Shown here piece after piece: positions 33,572-41,252 of a stretch of DNA of 64,000 nt (the first letter of the stretch is position 1; every line of letters begins with the position of its first letter). The notes beneath the pieces are model-generated. The model searched no databases. It had not been told where the DNA came from and saw only the letters and a list, made by a program, of their open reading frames with translations. The stretch lies in the NCBI GenBank assembly GCA_963719025.1, contig CAVRBK010000037.1:1-64000 (forward strand). Reading direction: 5' to 3'. A program made the translations under genes and the position numbers. Source of the stretch: Thiosocius sp963719025 (GTDB lineage Bacteria > Pseudomonadota > Gammaproteobacteria > Chromatiales > Chromatiaceae).

Positions 33572-34267
33572 TCAGGCCGTTTCGGCCGCGTTTTCCAGGT
33601 AGAAGGCGGCGAGTTTCAGATCGAATTCCGTATCGATGTCGACGGATCGTTCGGCGGGCATGATGTGGGCGACGGTCTGTTCGGACATACAGTTGCGGTG
33701 CTGTAGCAGCCAGTTCGTGCGGGCGGCATACACCGCACCGTTCAGCACGTAGCTTTGCGGCAGTTCCTGCCGGCGCATGCGTGCATAGCGCGGGTCGATC
33801 AGCGGTTGCAGCCGATTCTCTTCGATGCGGTAGGCCCAGAAAGGACTCTTGGCCGGCTCGACGACGCTGACGCAGCTGGGTGCCTGGTGCAGTTGAAGCT
33901 GTTCAAGGGTGAGGTCGATATCTTCCGCGCTGCGCAGTGGCGAGGTGGGCTGCAGGATCATCAGGATATCGAAACCGGGCAACTGGTCGACCGCATGTTG
34001 CACGGCGTCGAAGGTGTCTGAGTCGTCCTGGGCGAATTCTGCGGGGCGCATGAAGGGCACGTCACCGCCATGTGCGCGGCATACATCGGCGATCTCACTG
34101 TCGTCGGTCGAGACGATGCAGCGGTCGACATAGCCGGAAGCTTGCGCGGCGTCGAGGGTCCAGGCGATCAGTGGTTTACCGGCAAGGTCGAGTATGTTCT
34201 TGCGTGGCAGGCCCTTTGATCCGCCGCGTGCCGGGATGATCGCCAGTACCTTGAGTTCGTCGATCAA
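33572..34267 (-). CDS. legF: CMP-nonulosonate (legionaminate/pseudaminate/sialate-type) cytidylyltransferase
   Basis: Activates a nine-carbon sugar acid with CTP to the CMP-sugar used by glycosyltransferases. 231 residues with the NeuA/LegF/PtmB motifs: LAIIPARGGSKGLPRKNILD, the CTP-binding loop, then PLIAWTLDAAQASGYVDRCI, VSTDDSEIADVCR, MILQPTSPLRSAEDIDLTLE and ERSVDIDTEFDLKLA. It overlaps the ptmE-like gene by 4 bp. The presence of GlcNAc-type legB and a PtmE-like guanylyltransferase nearby favours legionaminic acid as product; pseudaminic acid cannot be excluded from this gene alone. Confidence 0.88.
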   Translation of the reverse strand: MIDELKVLAIIPARGGSKGLPRKNILDLAGKPLIAWTLDAAQASGYVDRCIVSTDDSEIADVCRAHGGDVPFMRPAEFAQDDSDTFDAVQHAVDQLPGFDILMILQPTSPLRSAEDIDLTLEQLQLHQAPSCVSVVEPAKSPFWAYRIEENRLQPLIDPRYARMRRQELPQSYVLNGAVYAARTNWLLQHRNCMSEQTVAHIMPAERSVDIDTEFDLKLAAFYLENAAETA

Positions 34268-35316
34268 CCAAACATCTCCGCAAATTCGGCGCTGGCGCGT
34301 TCCAGGTCTTCGACGCGGCCGATGTCCACCCAGTAGTCACGCAGCGGAAATCCGCCGACCTTTTCGCCGCCGCTCATCAGGGTGTTGAACAGGGTGGGCA
34401 TGTCGTAAAACTTCTGGTCGGGCACCTGGTGCAGGGTTTCGGGGTTGAGAATGTAGATGCCGGCATTCACGTAGTAGCGTTCGACCGGCTTTTCGACCAG
34501 TTCCTGGACCACGTAACCGTCGCCTATTTTCAGCACGCCATACGGCACCTGTTGCTGGTGTTCACGCATCGCCATGGTGGCCATGAATCCCTGGCGGATG
34601 TGGAAGTCGAGCAGGCGGACGAAGTCGACCTTGGTCAACAGGTCGCCATTCATCACGATGACCGGCTCGTCCGGTTTGCTGGGTAGCAGGCTCAGGGCGC
34701 CGGCGGTGCCGAGCCGACGGTCTTCCTGCAGGTAGGTGATGTTGACGCCGAGGCGCCGCCCGTCACCGAAGTGTTTGCGGATCATCTCGCCCTTGTAGTT
34801 CAGGCACAGAAAGATATTGACGAAGCCCTGATCGGAAAAGTTTTCGATGATGGTTTCGAGCACCGGCTTCGGGCCGACCGGGATCAGGGGCTTGGGGGTG
34901 TCTTCGGTGAGTGGCCGCAGGCGTGTTCCAAGGCCGCCGGCCATAATCACGACCGGCGTGGACCGTTCCGGCTCCATTGGCATGCTGTATTGAACAAGGT
35001 CCACAACGCACCCCTGTGTGTCGAGTATCGGAAGATGGCGCAGCGAATGCCGATGCATGGTGCGCTGCCAGCTGTCGTGTGTTTCCTCCACCAGCCCGGT
35101 CGTCGGGTTGGCGTTCATCACCTCGGTGATCTGGATCTCCAGACCCTTGCCGTGCAGCACGCCGCGGCGGATGTCGCCGTCGGTGACGGTGCCGGCGAGG
35201 TGGCCGGACGCGTCGACGACCAACGCAATCTGCATCGCGCCCCGATCGATAACCTGCCACGCCTGGTGGACGGTTGCGGTCGGACTTACGGTGATGTCAC
35301 GCCAGCTCTTGCTCAT
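34264..35316 (-). CDS. ptmE: PtmE-like nucleotidyltransferase with CBS domains
   Basis: In Campylobacter PtmE makes GDP-glucosamine, the entry point of the GDP-linked legionaminic acid route. 350 residues. An N-terminal CBS pair (ALVVDASGHLAGTVTDGDIR, then MHRHSLRHLPILDTQGCVVD) is followed by an NTP-transferase domain (VVIMAGGLGTRLRPLTEDTP, KPLIPVGPKPVLETIIENFS, VIVMNGDLLTKVDFVRLLDF) and a C-terminal part ending DYWVDIGRVEDLERASAEF. The CBS-plus-transferase layout is that of PtmE. It overlaps its neighbours on both sides, so neuD-like, ptmE and legF form one transcript. Confidence 0.85.
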   Translation of the reverse strand: MSKSWRDITVSPTATVHQAWQVIDRGAMQIALVVDASGHLAGTVTDGDIRRGVLHGKGLEIQITEVMNANPTTGLVEETHDSWQRTMHRHSLRHLPILDTQGCVVDLVQYSMPMEPERSTPVVIMAGGLGTRLRPLTEDTPKPLIPVGPKPVLETIIENFSDQGFVNIFLCLNYKGEMIRKHFGDGRRLGVNITYLQEDRRLGTAGALSLLPSKPDEPVIVMNGDLLTKVDFVRLLDFHIRQGFMATMAMREHQQQVPYGVLKIGDGYVVQELVEKPVERYYVNAGIYILNPETLHQVPDQKFYDMPTLFNTLMSGGEKVGGFPLRDYWVDIGRVEDLERASAEFAEMFG

Positions 35317-35953
35317 CTATGCTTCGTAACCTGCGGGCCGGGACGCCGGCTACCAGCGTCAAAGGCTCGACATTTGCTGTAACCACAGCTCCAGCTGCAA
35401 TTACCGAGCCAGAACCGATCTCGATGCCCTGGATCAGTGTGGCACCGGCGCCGATGTGTACCGATTCGCCGATCCGGCAGTCGCCGCAGACCGTCGCGCC
35501 ACTGGCCACATGGCTGTGGCTGCCGATACTGCAGCCGTGTTCGACAATGGCCCCGGAGTTGATCAGCACGTTGTCGCCGAGCGTTACTCCGGCGTTCACC
35601 ACGGCACCCGCGAGTACCTGGCAGGCCGCGCCAAACCGGGTATTCAGTGCCGACGTGGCGGCTGTGGGGTGGGTCAGGGCGGCAAAGACTTGCCCCTCGT
35701 CACGCAGGGACTGGTACACAGAGCGGTGTCGCTTGACCGGTCCGGCCGAGCCGATGCCATTGATCAGCAGGGTGCGATGCGGCAGTGCCGGTGTGGCCGC
35801 GATGCTGGTGCCCAGCCAGGGTATGGCGTGTTTGGTTTTGTCGGCGGCATCCGGGGCGATGAAGCCGAGGATCTCAAGGCCGAGGCAGGCGGCAGCATCG
35901 GCGATGCTCAGTGCATGCCCGCCGCCACCGATGATGATCCGTTTTTCTGTCAT
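35297..35953 (-). CDS. NeuD/PglD-type sugar O/N-acetyltransferase (left-handed beta-helix)
   Basis: Acetyl-CoA-dependent transferase for a nonulosonate or its amino-sugar precursor. 218 residues. A Rossmann-like N-terminal part binds the UDP/GDP-sugar (KRIIIGGGGHALSIADAAAC) and a hexapeptide-repeat helix follows (VVNAGVTLGDNVLINSGAIV, GAGATLIQGIEIGSGSVIAA), with the catalytic histidine in EHGCSIGSHSHVASGA. It could be the LegH acetyltransferase. It starts the minus-strand operon with ptmE and legF, overlapping ptmE by 20 bp. Confidence 0.87.
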   Translation of the reverse strand: MTEKRIIIGGGGHALSIADAAACLGLEILGFIAPDAADKTKHAIPWLGTSIAATPALPHRTLLINGIGSAGPVKRHRSVYQSLRDEGQVFAALTHPTAATSALNTRFGAACQVLAGAVVNAGVTLGDNVLINSGAIVEHGCSIGSHSHVASGATVCGDCRIGESVHIGAGATLIQGIEIGSGSVIAAGAVVTANVEPLTLVAGVPARRLRSIDEQELA

Positions 35954-36262
35954 GTGCGGGTTAGCGACCCGAATTTCATTCTCTTTAGGGCGGTAGCGAT
36001 GCTGCTTGGGGCATGCCGCTTGCGGACGCAGGGTGGGGCGCAGGCGACACCGGTCACGCCTGCCCGGGCGGGCTGAAGTGATTCAGGCGCCCTTTGTCTG
36101 CTTTATGTCGCGACGGCTGAGGCTTGGCCTGTGTGCGCCGCGACCGAGGCGGTGGAACGGCTGCAGCCGGTTTCCTGGGCAATACATCACTTTCGGTAGG
36201 TGATGCTGATTCGCTGGCGATCTACCTTTTGTATTGCACAAACAACGAACAAGGGACAGAAA
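35954..36262. other. intergenic region between the nonulosonate operon and a small plus-strand gene
   Basis: 309 bp with no convincing gene. It is upstream of both the neuD-like gene (minus) and the 54-residue gene (plus), so it must carry both promoters. No clear sigma-54 or sigma-28 box is seen. GGGACAG ribosome-site sequence precedes the small gene. Confidence 0.5.
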
Positions 36263-36427
36263 ATGACAGCATACGAGAGCCAGATCATGCGGACTGAGGC
36301 CTTTTACGACGATTGCATCGCCGCTATCGAGCGCGAAGGCGGGGAGGTGCTCAGTTCGATCGTCCCCGGCAGCCGCCTGCATGAAATCATCAACAACCCG
36401 ATCGACGAGGGTATCGACGAGGGCTGA
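36263..36427 (+). CDS. 54-residue acidic hypothetical protein
   Basis: ATG 36263 with AGGGA at 36252-36256. It encodes MTAYESQIMRTEAFYDDCIA, then AIEREGGEVLSSIVPGSRLH and an acidic end PIDEGIDEG. No family is recognised. The ribosome site, codon use and following strong terminator support a real gene. It is convergent with the OmpA-type gene and shares the terminator with it. Confidence 0.55.
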   Translation: MTAYESQIMRTEAFYDDCIAAIEREGGEVLSSIVPGSRLHEIINNPIDEGIDEG

Positions 36428-36485
36428 ATCGGCGCCCTCCTGCAGGCGCCGTATTCGGGGTTTCGCGGCGGTATATTGCGGGCAG

Positions 36486-36520
36486 AAAAAAAGGCGCAGC
36501 CGGCAGGCCGCGCCTTTTTT
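36486..36520. terminator. bidirectional intrinsic terminator
   Basis: AAAAAAGGCGC paired with GCGCCTTTTTT (36487-36497 and 36510-36520) around a 12-nt loop. With a T-run on each strand it can end both the small plus-strand gene and the OmpA-type minus-strand gene. Confidence 0.9.
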
Positions 36521-36542
36521 CTGTCAGCGATGGATCGTCCGC

Positions 36543-38564
36543 TTACAGACGGTTGAGCTCCACCCGACGGTTCTGCGCCTTGCCTTCGGCGGTGTCGTTG
36601 CCGGCGATCGGCTGCTCTTCACCAAAGCCCTTGGCGATCATGTTGTTCGCGTCGACACCGTGCTCACCCAGGTAATTGACCACGCTCTGCGCGCGACGTT
36701 GCGACAGATCCTTGTTGTAGGCATCGTCGCCATCGCTGTCGGTGTGACCGGCAACCACGACCTTGATCTGCGGGTTGGCCGCCAGGGTGGCCGAGACGCC
36801 GTTCAGAATCGCCAGTGACTCGTCGATGAGTTCGTCGGAATCGGTTTTGAAGTTGACGCCACGCAGCACGATGCGGGCGTCGTTGTCGCAACCCAGTGCA
36901 TCGACAGTGACACCCTCTGCGGTATTCGGGCAAAGATCGGTGGTATCGGCGACGCCGTCGCTGTCGCCATCGGGCGGACCTGGCTCTTCAACGACCGCAG
37001 GTGCTGGCAGCATCGGTGCCATCGGCGGGTAGTAGGGTGCGTAGGCGTTGCTGTTGTAACCGTAGCCACGGGAATCGCCGTAGCCGTAACCGTCGCCACG
37101 AGCGCGCATGTCGCCGGATGCACGGCCACGCAGGGCGAAGCTGAAATCGAGGTCGCCCGCGGCGTCGCCTGAGCCATCGCCCCAGGTGTTGCCATAGCCG
37201 TCGCCATAGCCGCTGCCGTAGTTGTCGTTCCAGTCGTTGCCGCCCCAGCTGTTGCCCCACGGCATCCAGTTGTTGCCCCAGCTATTGTTACCCCAACCGC
37301 TGTTGTTACCCCAGCCGCCGTTGTTGCCCCATGGCATCCAGTTGTTGCCCCAGCCGCTGTTGTTACCCCAACCGCTGTTATTGCCCCACGGCATCCAGTT
37401 GTTGCCCCAGCCGTTGTTACCCCAACCGTTATTACCCCAACCGCTGTTGTTGCCCCACGGCATCCAGTTATTGCCCCAGCCGCTGTTACCCCAGCCGCTG
37501 TTCGGGTAGTAACCACCCCCGTACGGCGGGTAGACGGGGACGGGCAGTTGAGCCTGAACGGGCATCTGCGGCATCTGCATGGCAGCCACCGGCATTTCCG
37601 GTGCTGCAGGGACGTCGCGCATCGCCGGCGTTTCGGGTGCCTGAGGGGCAGCCGGTGCGACCATTTTGGCGCGTTGCTCGGTTACCCGGGCTGGCACTTG
37701 CGGTGCTGCAGGGACAGCCGGTGCGACCATTTTGGCGCGCTGCTCGCTTACCCAGGCCGGCACCTGTGGTGCAGCGGGCATATCGCGCATCTTCGGTGCC
37801 TCGGGTGCCGCTGCGGCTGGCATCTCGGCCATCTGCGGTGCGGCAGGGGCCTGTGGCGCGGTCGGTGCGGTCATCTTGGCGCGCTGCTCGGTTACCCAGG
37901 CCGGCACCTGCGGTGCGGCGGGCACATCGCGCATCTTCGGTGCCTCGGGTGCCGCTGCGGCTGGCATCTCGGCCATCTGCGGTGCGGCAGGGGCCTGTGG
38001 CGCGGTCGGTGCGGTCATCTTGGCGCGCTGCTCGGTTACCCAGGCCGGCACCTGTGGTGCGGCGGGCACATCGCGCATCTTCGGTGCCTCGGGTGCCGCT
38101 GCGGCTGGCATCTCGGCCATCTGCGGTGCGGCAGGGGCCTGTGGCGCGGTCGGTGCGGTCATCTTGGCGCGCTGCTCGGTTACCCAGGCCGGCACCTGCG
38201 GTGCGGCGGGCACATCGCGCATCTTCGGTGCCTCGGGTGCCGCTGCGGCTGGCATCTCGGCCATCTGCGGTACGGCAGGGGCCTGCGGTGCGGTCGGCGC
38301 GACCATCTTGGCGCGCTGCTCGGTCACCCAGGCCGGTACCTGCGGCGCTGGCGCGGCGGCGCCTTCAGTGATCCCGAGTTGTGCGCGACGCTCTTTCACC
38401 CAGGTCGGCAATTGCATGCCGGCCGGGCCTGCGCTTCCAACCCATGCGGGTGCCTGCGCCGGCTGTGGGGGTTGCGCTGGCGCGACGGGCGCCTGCTCTG
38501 CCTGCAGCATCGGGGCGCTCAGTGCGCCTACCAGGGCGCTGCTCATCAGCATGGGTTTGATCAT
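36543..38564 (-). CDS. OmpA-family protein with tandem Pro/Ala repeats and a Gly/Trp/Asn-rich sulfur-globule-like region
   Basis: Secreted or outer-membrane protein of 673 residues. ATG 38564 is preferred over 38582 because AAGGAG lies 6 nt before it. A signal peptide (MIKPMLMSSALVGALSAPML) is followed by a WV-x-E-R/Q-R-A-K/Q-M/L motif, first as PTWVKERRAQLG. The motif then recurs within a 48-residue unit (VPAWVTEQRAKMTAPTAPQA onward, ending MRDVPAAPQ) tandemly repeated about four times. Next is a low-complexity segment at about residues 350-435 built on NSGWGNNWMPWGN. The C-terminus has a calcium-binding TSP3-like turn (DGDSDGVADTTDLCP) and a full OmpA/MotB peptidoglycan-binding domain (VVVAGHTDSDGDDAYNKDLS, QRRAQSVVNYLGEHG, NRRVELNRL). 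The Gly/Trp/Asn region resembles sulfur globule coat proteins; that function is inference. Confidence 0.88.
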   Translation of the reverse strand: MIKPMLMSSALVGALSAPMLQAEQAPVAPAQPPQPAQAPAWVGSAGPAGMQLPTWVKERRAQLGITEGAAAPAPQVPAWVTEQRAKMVAPTAPQAPAVPQMAEMPAAAAPEAPKMRDVPAAPQVPAWVTEQRAKMTAPTAPQAPAAPQMAEMPAAAAPEAPKMRDVPAAPQVPAWVTEQRAKMTAPTAPQAPAAPQMAEMPAAAAPEAPKMRDVPAAPQVPAWVTEQRAKMTAPTAPQAPAAPQMAEMPAAAAPEAPKMRDMPAAPQVPAWVSEQRAKMVAPAVPAAPQVPARVTEQRAKMVAPAAPQAPETPAMRDVPAAPEMPVAAMQMPQMPVQAQLPVPVYPPYGGGYYPNSGWGNSGWGNNWMPWGNNSGWGNNGWGNNGWGNNWMPWGNNSGWGNNSGWGNNWMPWGNNGGWGNNSGWGNNSWGNNWMPWGNSWGGNDWNDNYGSGYGDGYGNTWGDGSGDAAGDLDFSFALRGRASGDMRARGDGYGYGDSRGYGYNSNAYAPYYPPMAPMLPAPAVVEEPGPPDGDSDGVADTTDLCPNTAEGVTVDALGCDNDARIVLRGVNFKTDSDELIDESLAILNGVSATLAANPQIKVVVAGHTDSDGDDAYNKDLSQRRAQSVVNYLGEHGVDANNMIAKGFGEEQPIAGNDTAEGKAQNRRVELNRL
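37733..38345 (-). repeat. 144-bp tandem coding repeats
   Basis: The WVTEQRAKM-coding word recurs with a period of 144 bp (about 37877, 38021, 38165 and 38309), with a partial unit at the left end. Copies are nearly identical at the DNA level, so copy number probably varies by slippage or recombination. Antisense frames over these repeats stay open for hundreds of codons but are artefacts of the repeat composition. Confidence 0.9.
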
Positions 38565-38873
38565 GGTGCTCTCCTTATCCAAGTCGAGTTAAGTCTGTCT
38601 TTGGGTGTTGTTGTGCGGCCGTATTTGCGATGCCGGCCACGGCTTTCTGCTGCTTGTGCCGAATACTGCCGCGACTCAAGACATGAAACCAGCCCAACAA
38701 TATACATCACTATTTAAACAGAAGCTAATATTCGTTATCGATTCGGGGTGGCTCGAAGCGTCGAAGGGGCATAAGGTTCCGAGTATCCGAAGCGGCTTCG
38801 GGTGTTGTACAATGTATATACAATCCGGCGGCATGCCAGCTACGCCGCTGCCTTTGATCAAGATCTCTTCCTC
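38565..38873. other. divergent promoter region between the OmpA-type gene and the CHAD gene
   Basis: 309 bp without a gene, notably AT-rich at 38700-38760. A TTGTACAATGTATATACAAT stretch at 38814-38833 combines an inverted TTGTA/TACAA pair with TATA-like -10 sequence and probably belongs to the CHAD-ParA promoter. Confidence 0.45.
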
Positions 38874-40481
38874 ATGAATAAAGAAGTAGCCCCCATTGGT
38901 TTTCTGTTACCGCACAACTTCAACGTGGACAAGCTTGCGAGCCTGCTCGGCGGCGAATCGCGTTGTGCCATCGACGAGTCTGCCGGCTTCACCCTGAAAC
39001 TGTTCGACAGTTTCGATTGGCGCCTGCACCTGGCCGGCTTGCGTCTGCTGCAGATGGGGTCGCCGCAAGGCACCGTGGTGCGGCTGCGTGCCGCCAGCGG
39101 TGGTGAGCCGCTCGAATCCGTCGAATTCGACCAGCAACCGGGTTGGCCGGCCGACCTGCCGCCAGGCGGTTTGCGCGAAAAGGTGAGTGGCCTGCTTGCG
39201 ATGCGGGTACTGCTGCAGTTGGTCGCTGTGGAGGGCACCGCGACCGACCTTCGCATGCTCAACGACGACGGCAAGACCGTGGTGCGTGTGCAGTATCTGC
39301 AGATGCAGTGCGCCTCCGACGATGTCCGGGAGCCACGCGCCCTGTGGCCGCGGATCCGCCTTGTGCCGGTGCGTGGTTACGATGACGAATATGCCGAATT
39401 GCTGCGCTTCATCGGCCAGGAGATGGAGTGGCCGCAATCGCCCGACTGCCTTTTTGATGAGGCGATCACGGCCGTTGGTCGTGAGCCCGGCGATTATTCG
39501 TCGAAGTTCAGCGTCTCGCTGAGGCCCGACCACATGGCGGTCGATGCGATGCGCCGGGTATTCCGCATCCTGCTCGATACCCTCGAGCGGAACATCGGCG
39601 GGACTCGTGCGAACCTCGATTCAGAATTCTTGCACGATCTGCGTGTGGCAACGCGTCGCACACGCTCCGCCCTTACCCAGGTGAAACGGGTGTTTCCCGA
39701 TCCGGTGGTCGAGGATTTCAAACAGCGTTTCTCATGGCTCGGGCAGATCACCGGTCCGACCCGTGATCTCGATGTGTTTCTGCTGGAACTGCCGCGCTAT
39801 CGCGCCAGTCTGCCGGCGAGCATGGCGGGCGACCTCGATGCGCTGGAGCAGCGTCTTCTCGCCGCGCATGTCACCGAACAGAACCGATTGAAACGCCAAC
39901 TGGGTTCGGCCGAGATGCGCACCCTGGTGGCCGACTGGCGGGCGCTGCTCGACGCCGATGAAATGCCGGGTGAGCCGGGCTGGTTTGCCGATCTGCCGAT
40001 CGAGCGGGTCGCTTCGCAACGCATCTGGAAGATGTACAAGCGGGTACTGCAGGCGGGTCGTGCGGTGCACATCGATGGTCCTGCGGAAGAGATGCACGAG
40101 CTGCGCAAAGACTGCAAGAAACTGCGTTACCTGATTGAGTTCTTTCGCAGCCTATACCCGGCGCAGGAACTCAAGGGGCTGGTTCGTGCGTTGAAGGAAC
40201 TGCTCGACAACCTGGGAGACTTTCAGGATTTCGAGGTCCAGGCGGACAAGTTGCGGGAGTTCGCCGCAGACTTCAAAGCTGACGATCCGGCGCGCTTGCC
40301 CAGCGTTATGGCGATCGGCGCGCTGGTGGCGGACCTGTTGCGTCACCAGCAGGCGGCACATGGGCGCTTTGCCGGCTGTTTCGCTGCGTTCGATGCCGAA
40401 GAAAATCGCGATCGTTACACGCGGCTTTTCAAGGACAGCGAAAAACACAAGAACGCGCACAAGAGCAGACAAAAGGCATGA
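38874..40481 (+). CDS. CHAD domain protein
   Basis: 535 residues. The C-terminal 300 residues form a CHAD domain, a helical module known to bind inorganic polyphosphate. Its paired histidine/arginine motifs read HDLRVATRRTRSALTQVKRV (His at about 254) and HELRKDCKKLRYLIEFFRSL (His at about 408), with LGDFQDFEVQADKLREF near the end. The N-terminal 220 residues have no catalytic CYTH motif (ExExK) that I can find, so this is not an obvious triphosphatase fusion. A lysine-rich tail follows. The gene overlaps the ParA-like gene by 4 bp, so the two are translationally coupled. Confidence 0.88.
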   Translation: MNKEVAPIGFLLPHNFNVDKLASLLGGESRCAIDESAGFTLKLFDSFDWRLHLAGLRLLQMGSPQGTVVRLRAASGGEPLESVEFDQQPGWPADLPPGGLREKVSGLLAMRVLLQLVAVEGTATDLRMLNDDGKTVVRVQYLQMQCASDDVREPRALWPRIRLVPVRGYDDEYAELLRFIGQEMEWPQSPDCLFDEAITAVGREPGDYSSKFSVSLRPDHMAVDAMRRVFRILLDTLERNIGGTRANLDSEFLHDLRVATRRTRSALTQVKRVFPDPVVEDFKQRFSWLGQITGPTRDLDVFLLELPRYRASLPASMAGDLDALEQRLLAAHVTEQNRLKRQLGSAEMRTLVADWRALLDADEMPGEPGWFADLPIERVASQRIWKMYKRVLQAGRAVHIDGPAEEMHELRKDCKKLRYLIEFFRSLYPAQELKGLVRALKELLDNLGDFQDFEVQADKLREFAADFKADDPARLPSVMAIGALVADLLRHQQAAHGRFAGCFAAFDAEENRDRYTRLFKDSEKHKNAHKSRQKA

Positions 40482-41251
40482 AGATTCTCGGCGTGTACAA
40501 CATCAAGGGTGGCGTCGGCAAAACAGCGACCGCGGTCAATATCAGCCACCTGGCGGCGCAGTCGGGTCTGCGTACCCTGATCTGGGATCTCGATCCACAG
40601 GCCGCGGCTACCTTCTACCTGCGGGTCAAGCCCAAGGTGAAGGGCAGCATCAAGCTGATCAAGGGAAAGGGCGACCTGGATGACGTGGTAAAGGGTTCGG
40701 ACTATCCCAACCTGGATCTGCTGCCGGCGGACTTCTCCTACCGCAACATGGACCTGTTGCTGGGCGAGAACAAGAAGCCGGCGTTGCGCCTGTTGAAGCT
40801 GCTGCGTCCCTTGTCGAAACAATACGACCTGGTGGTGCTCGATTGCCCGCCGAGCATCTCGCTGGTCTCGGAAAACATCTTTCGTGCGGCCGATGCACTG
40901 TTGTTGCCGACCATTCCAACGACCTTGTCGCTACGCACGATGAAGCAACTGCTCGACTTCATGGAAGGACACAAGCTGAAGACGCCGGTGCATGCGTTCT
41001 ATTCGATGGTCGACCGTCGCAAGCGCCTGCACCATGACGTGATCGCCACCCCGGGCGACCCGCGCTGCAGCGTGCTGGAGACGGCAATTCCCTATGCCTC
41101 CGAGGTGGAGCGCATGGGGCTGGAACGTCGCCCGGTAACCGACTATGCACCACGCTCCCCGGCCGGTCGCGCCTACCAGGCCTTGTGGGACGAGGTGAAA
41201 AAACATGTCAGCGGTCTGCAACCGATCAGCCGTTTCGACGCGCCATTCTGA
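40478..41251 (+). CDS. ParA/MinD-family P-loop ATPase
   Basis: 257 residues. Deviant Walker A KGGVGKT at residues 10-16 (MKILGVYNIKGGVGKTATAV), Walker A' in LIWDLDPQAAATFYLRV, and Walker B in DLVVLDCPPSISLVSENIFR. ParA-type ATPases form gradients on the nucleoid or membrane to position chromosomes, flagella or storage granules. No ParB is encoded nearby; the only coupled partner is the CHAD protein. Positioning of polyphosphate granules is a hypothesis from this pairing. The gene ends 1 bp before the end of the convergent GMC gene. Confidence 0.93.
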   Translation: MKILGVYNIKGGVGKTATAVNISHLAAQSGLRTLIWDLDPQAAATFYLRVKPKVKGSIKLIKGKGDLDDVVKGSDYPNLDLLPADFSYRNMDLLLGENKKPALRLLKLLRPLSKQYDLVVLDCPPSISLVSENIFRAADALLLPTIPTTLSLRTMKQLLDFMEGHKLKTPVHAFYSMVDRRKRLHHDVIATPGDPRCSVLETAIPYASEVERMGLERRPVTDYAPRSPAGRAYQALWDEVKKHVSGLQPISRFDAPF

Positions 41252-41252
41252 A

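Noticed and set aside
37733..38345. Regular 144-bp repeats as a possible CRISPR array
   Set aside because: The repeats are in frame, code a protein motif, and have no unique spacers or cas genes nearby.
37331..38717. Three long plus-strand open frames (over 300 codons each) across the OmpA-type gene
   Set aside because: They are antisense to the tandem repeats and stay open because the repeat unit length is a multiple of three. Their products are repetitive Cys/Gly/Arg or Ser/Arg strings with no start context.
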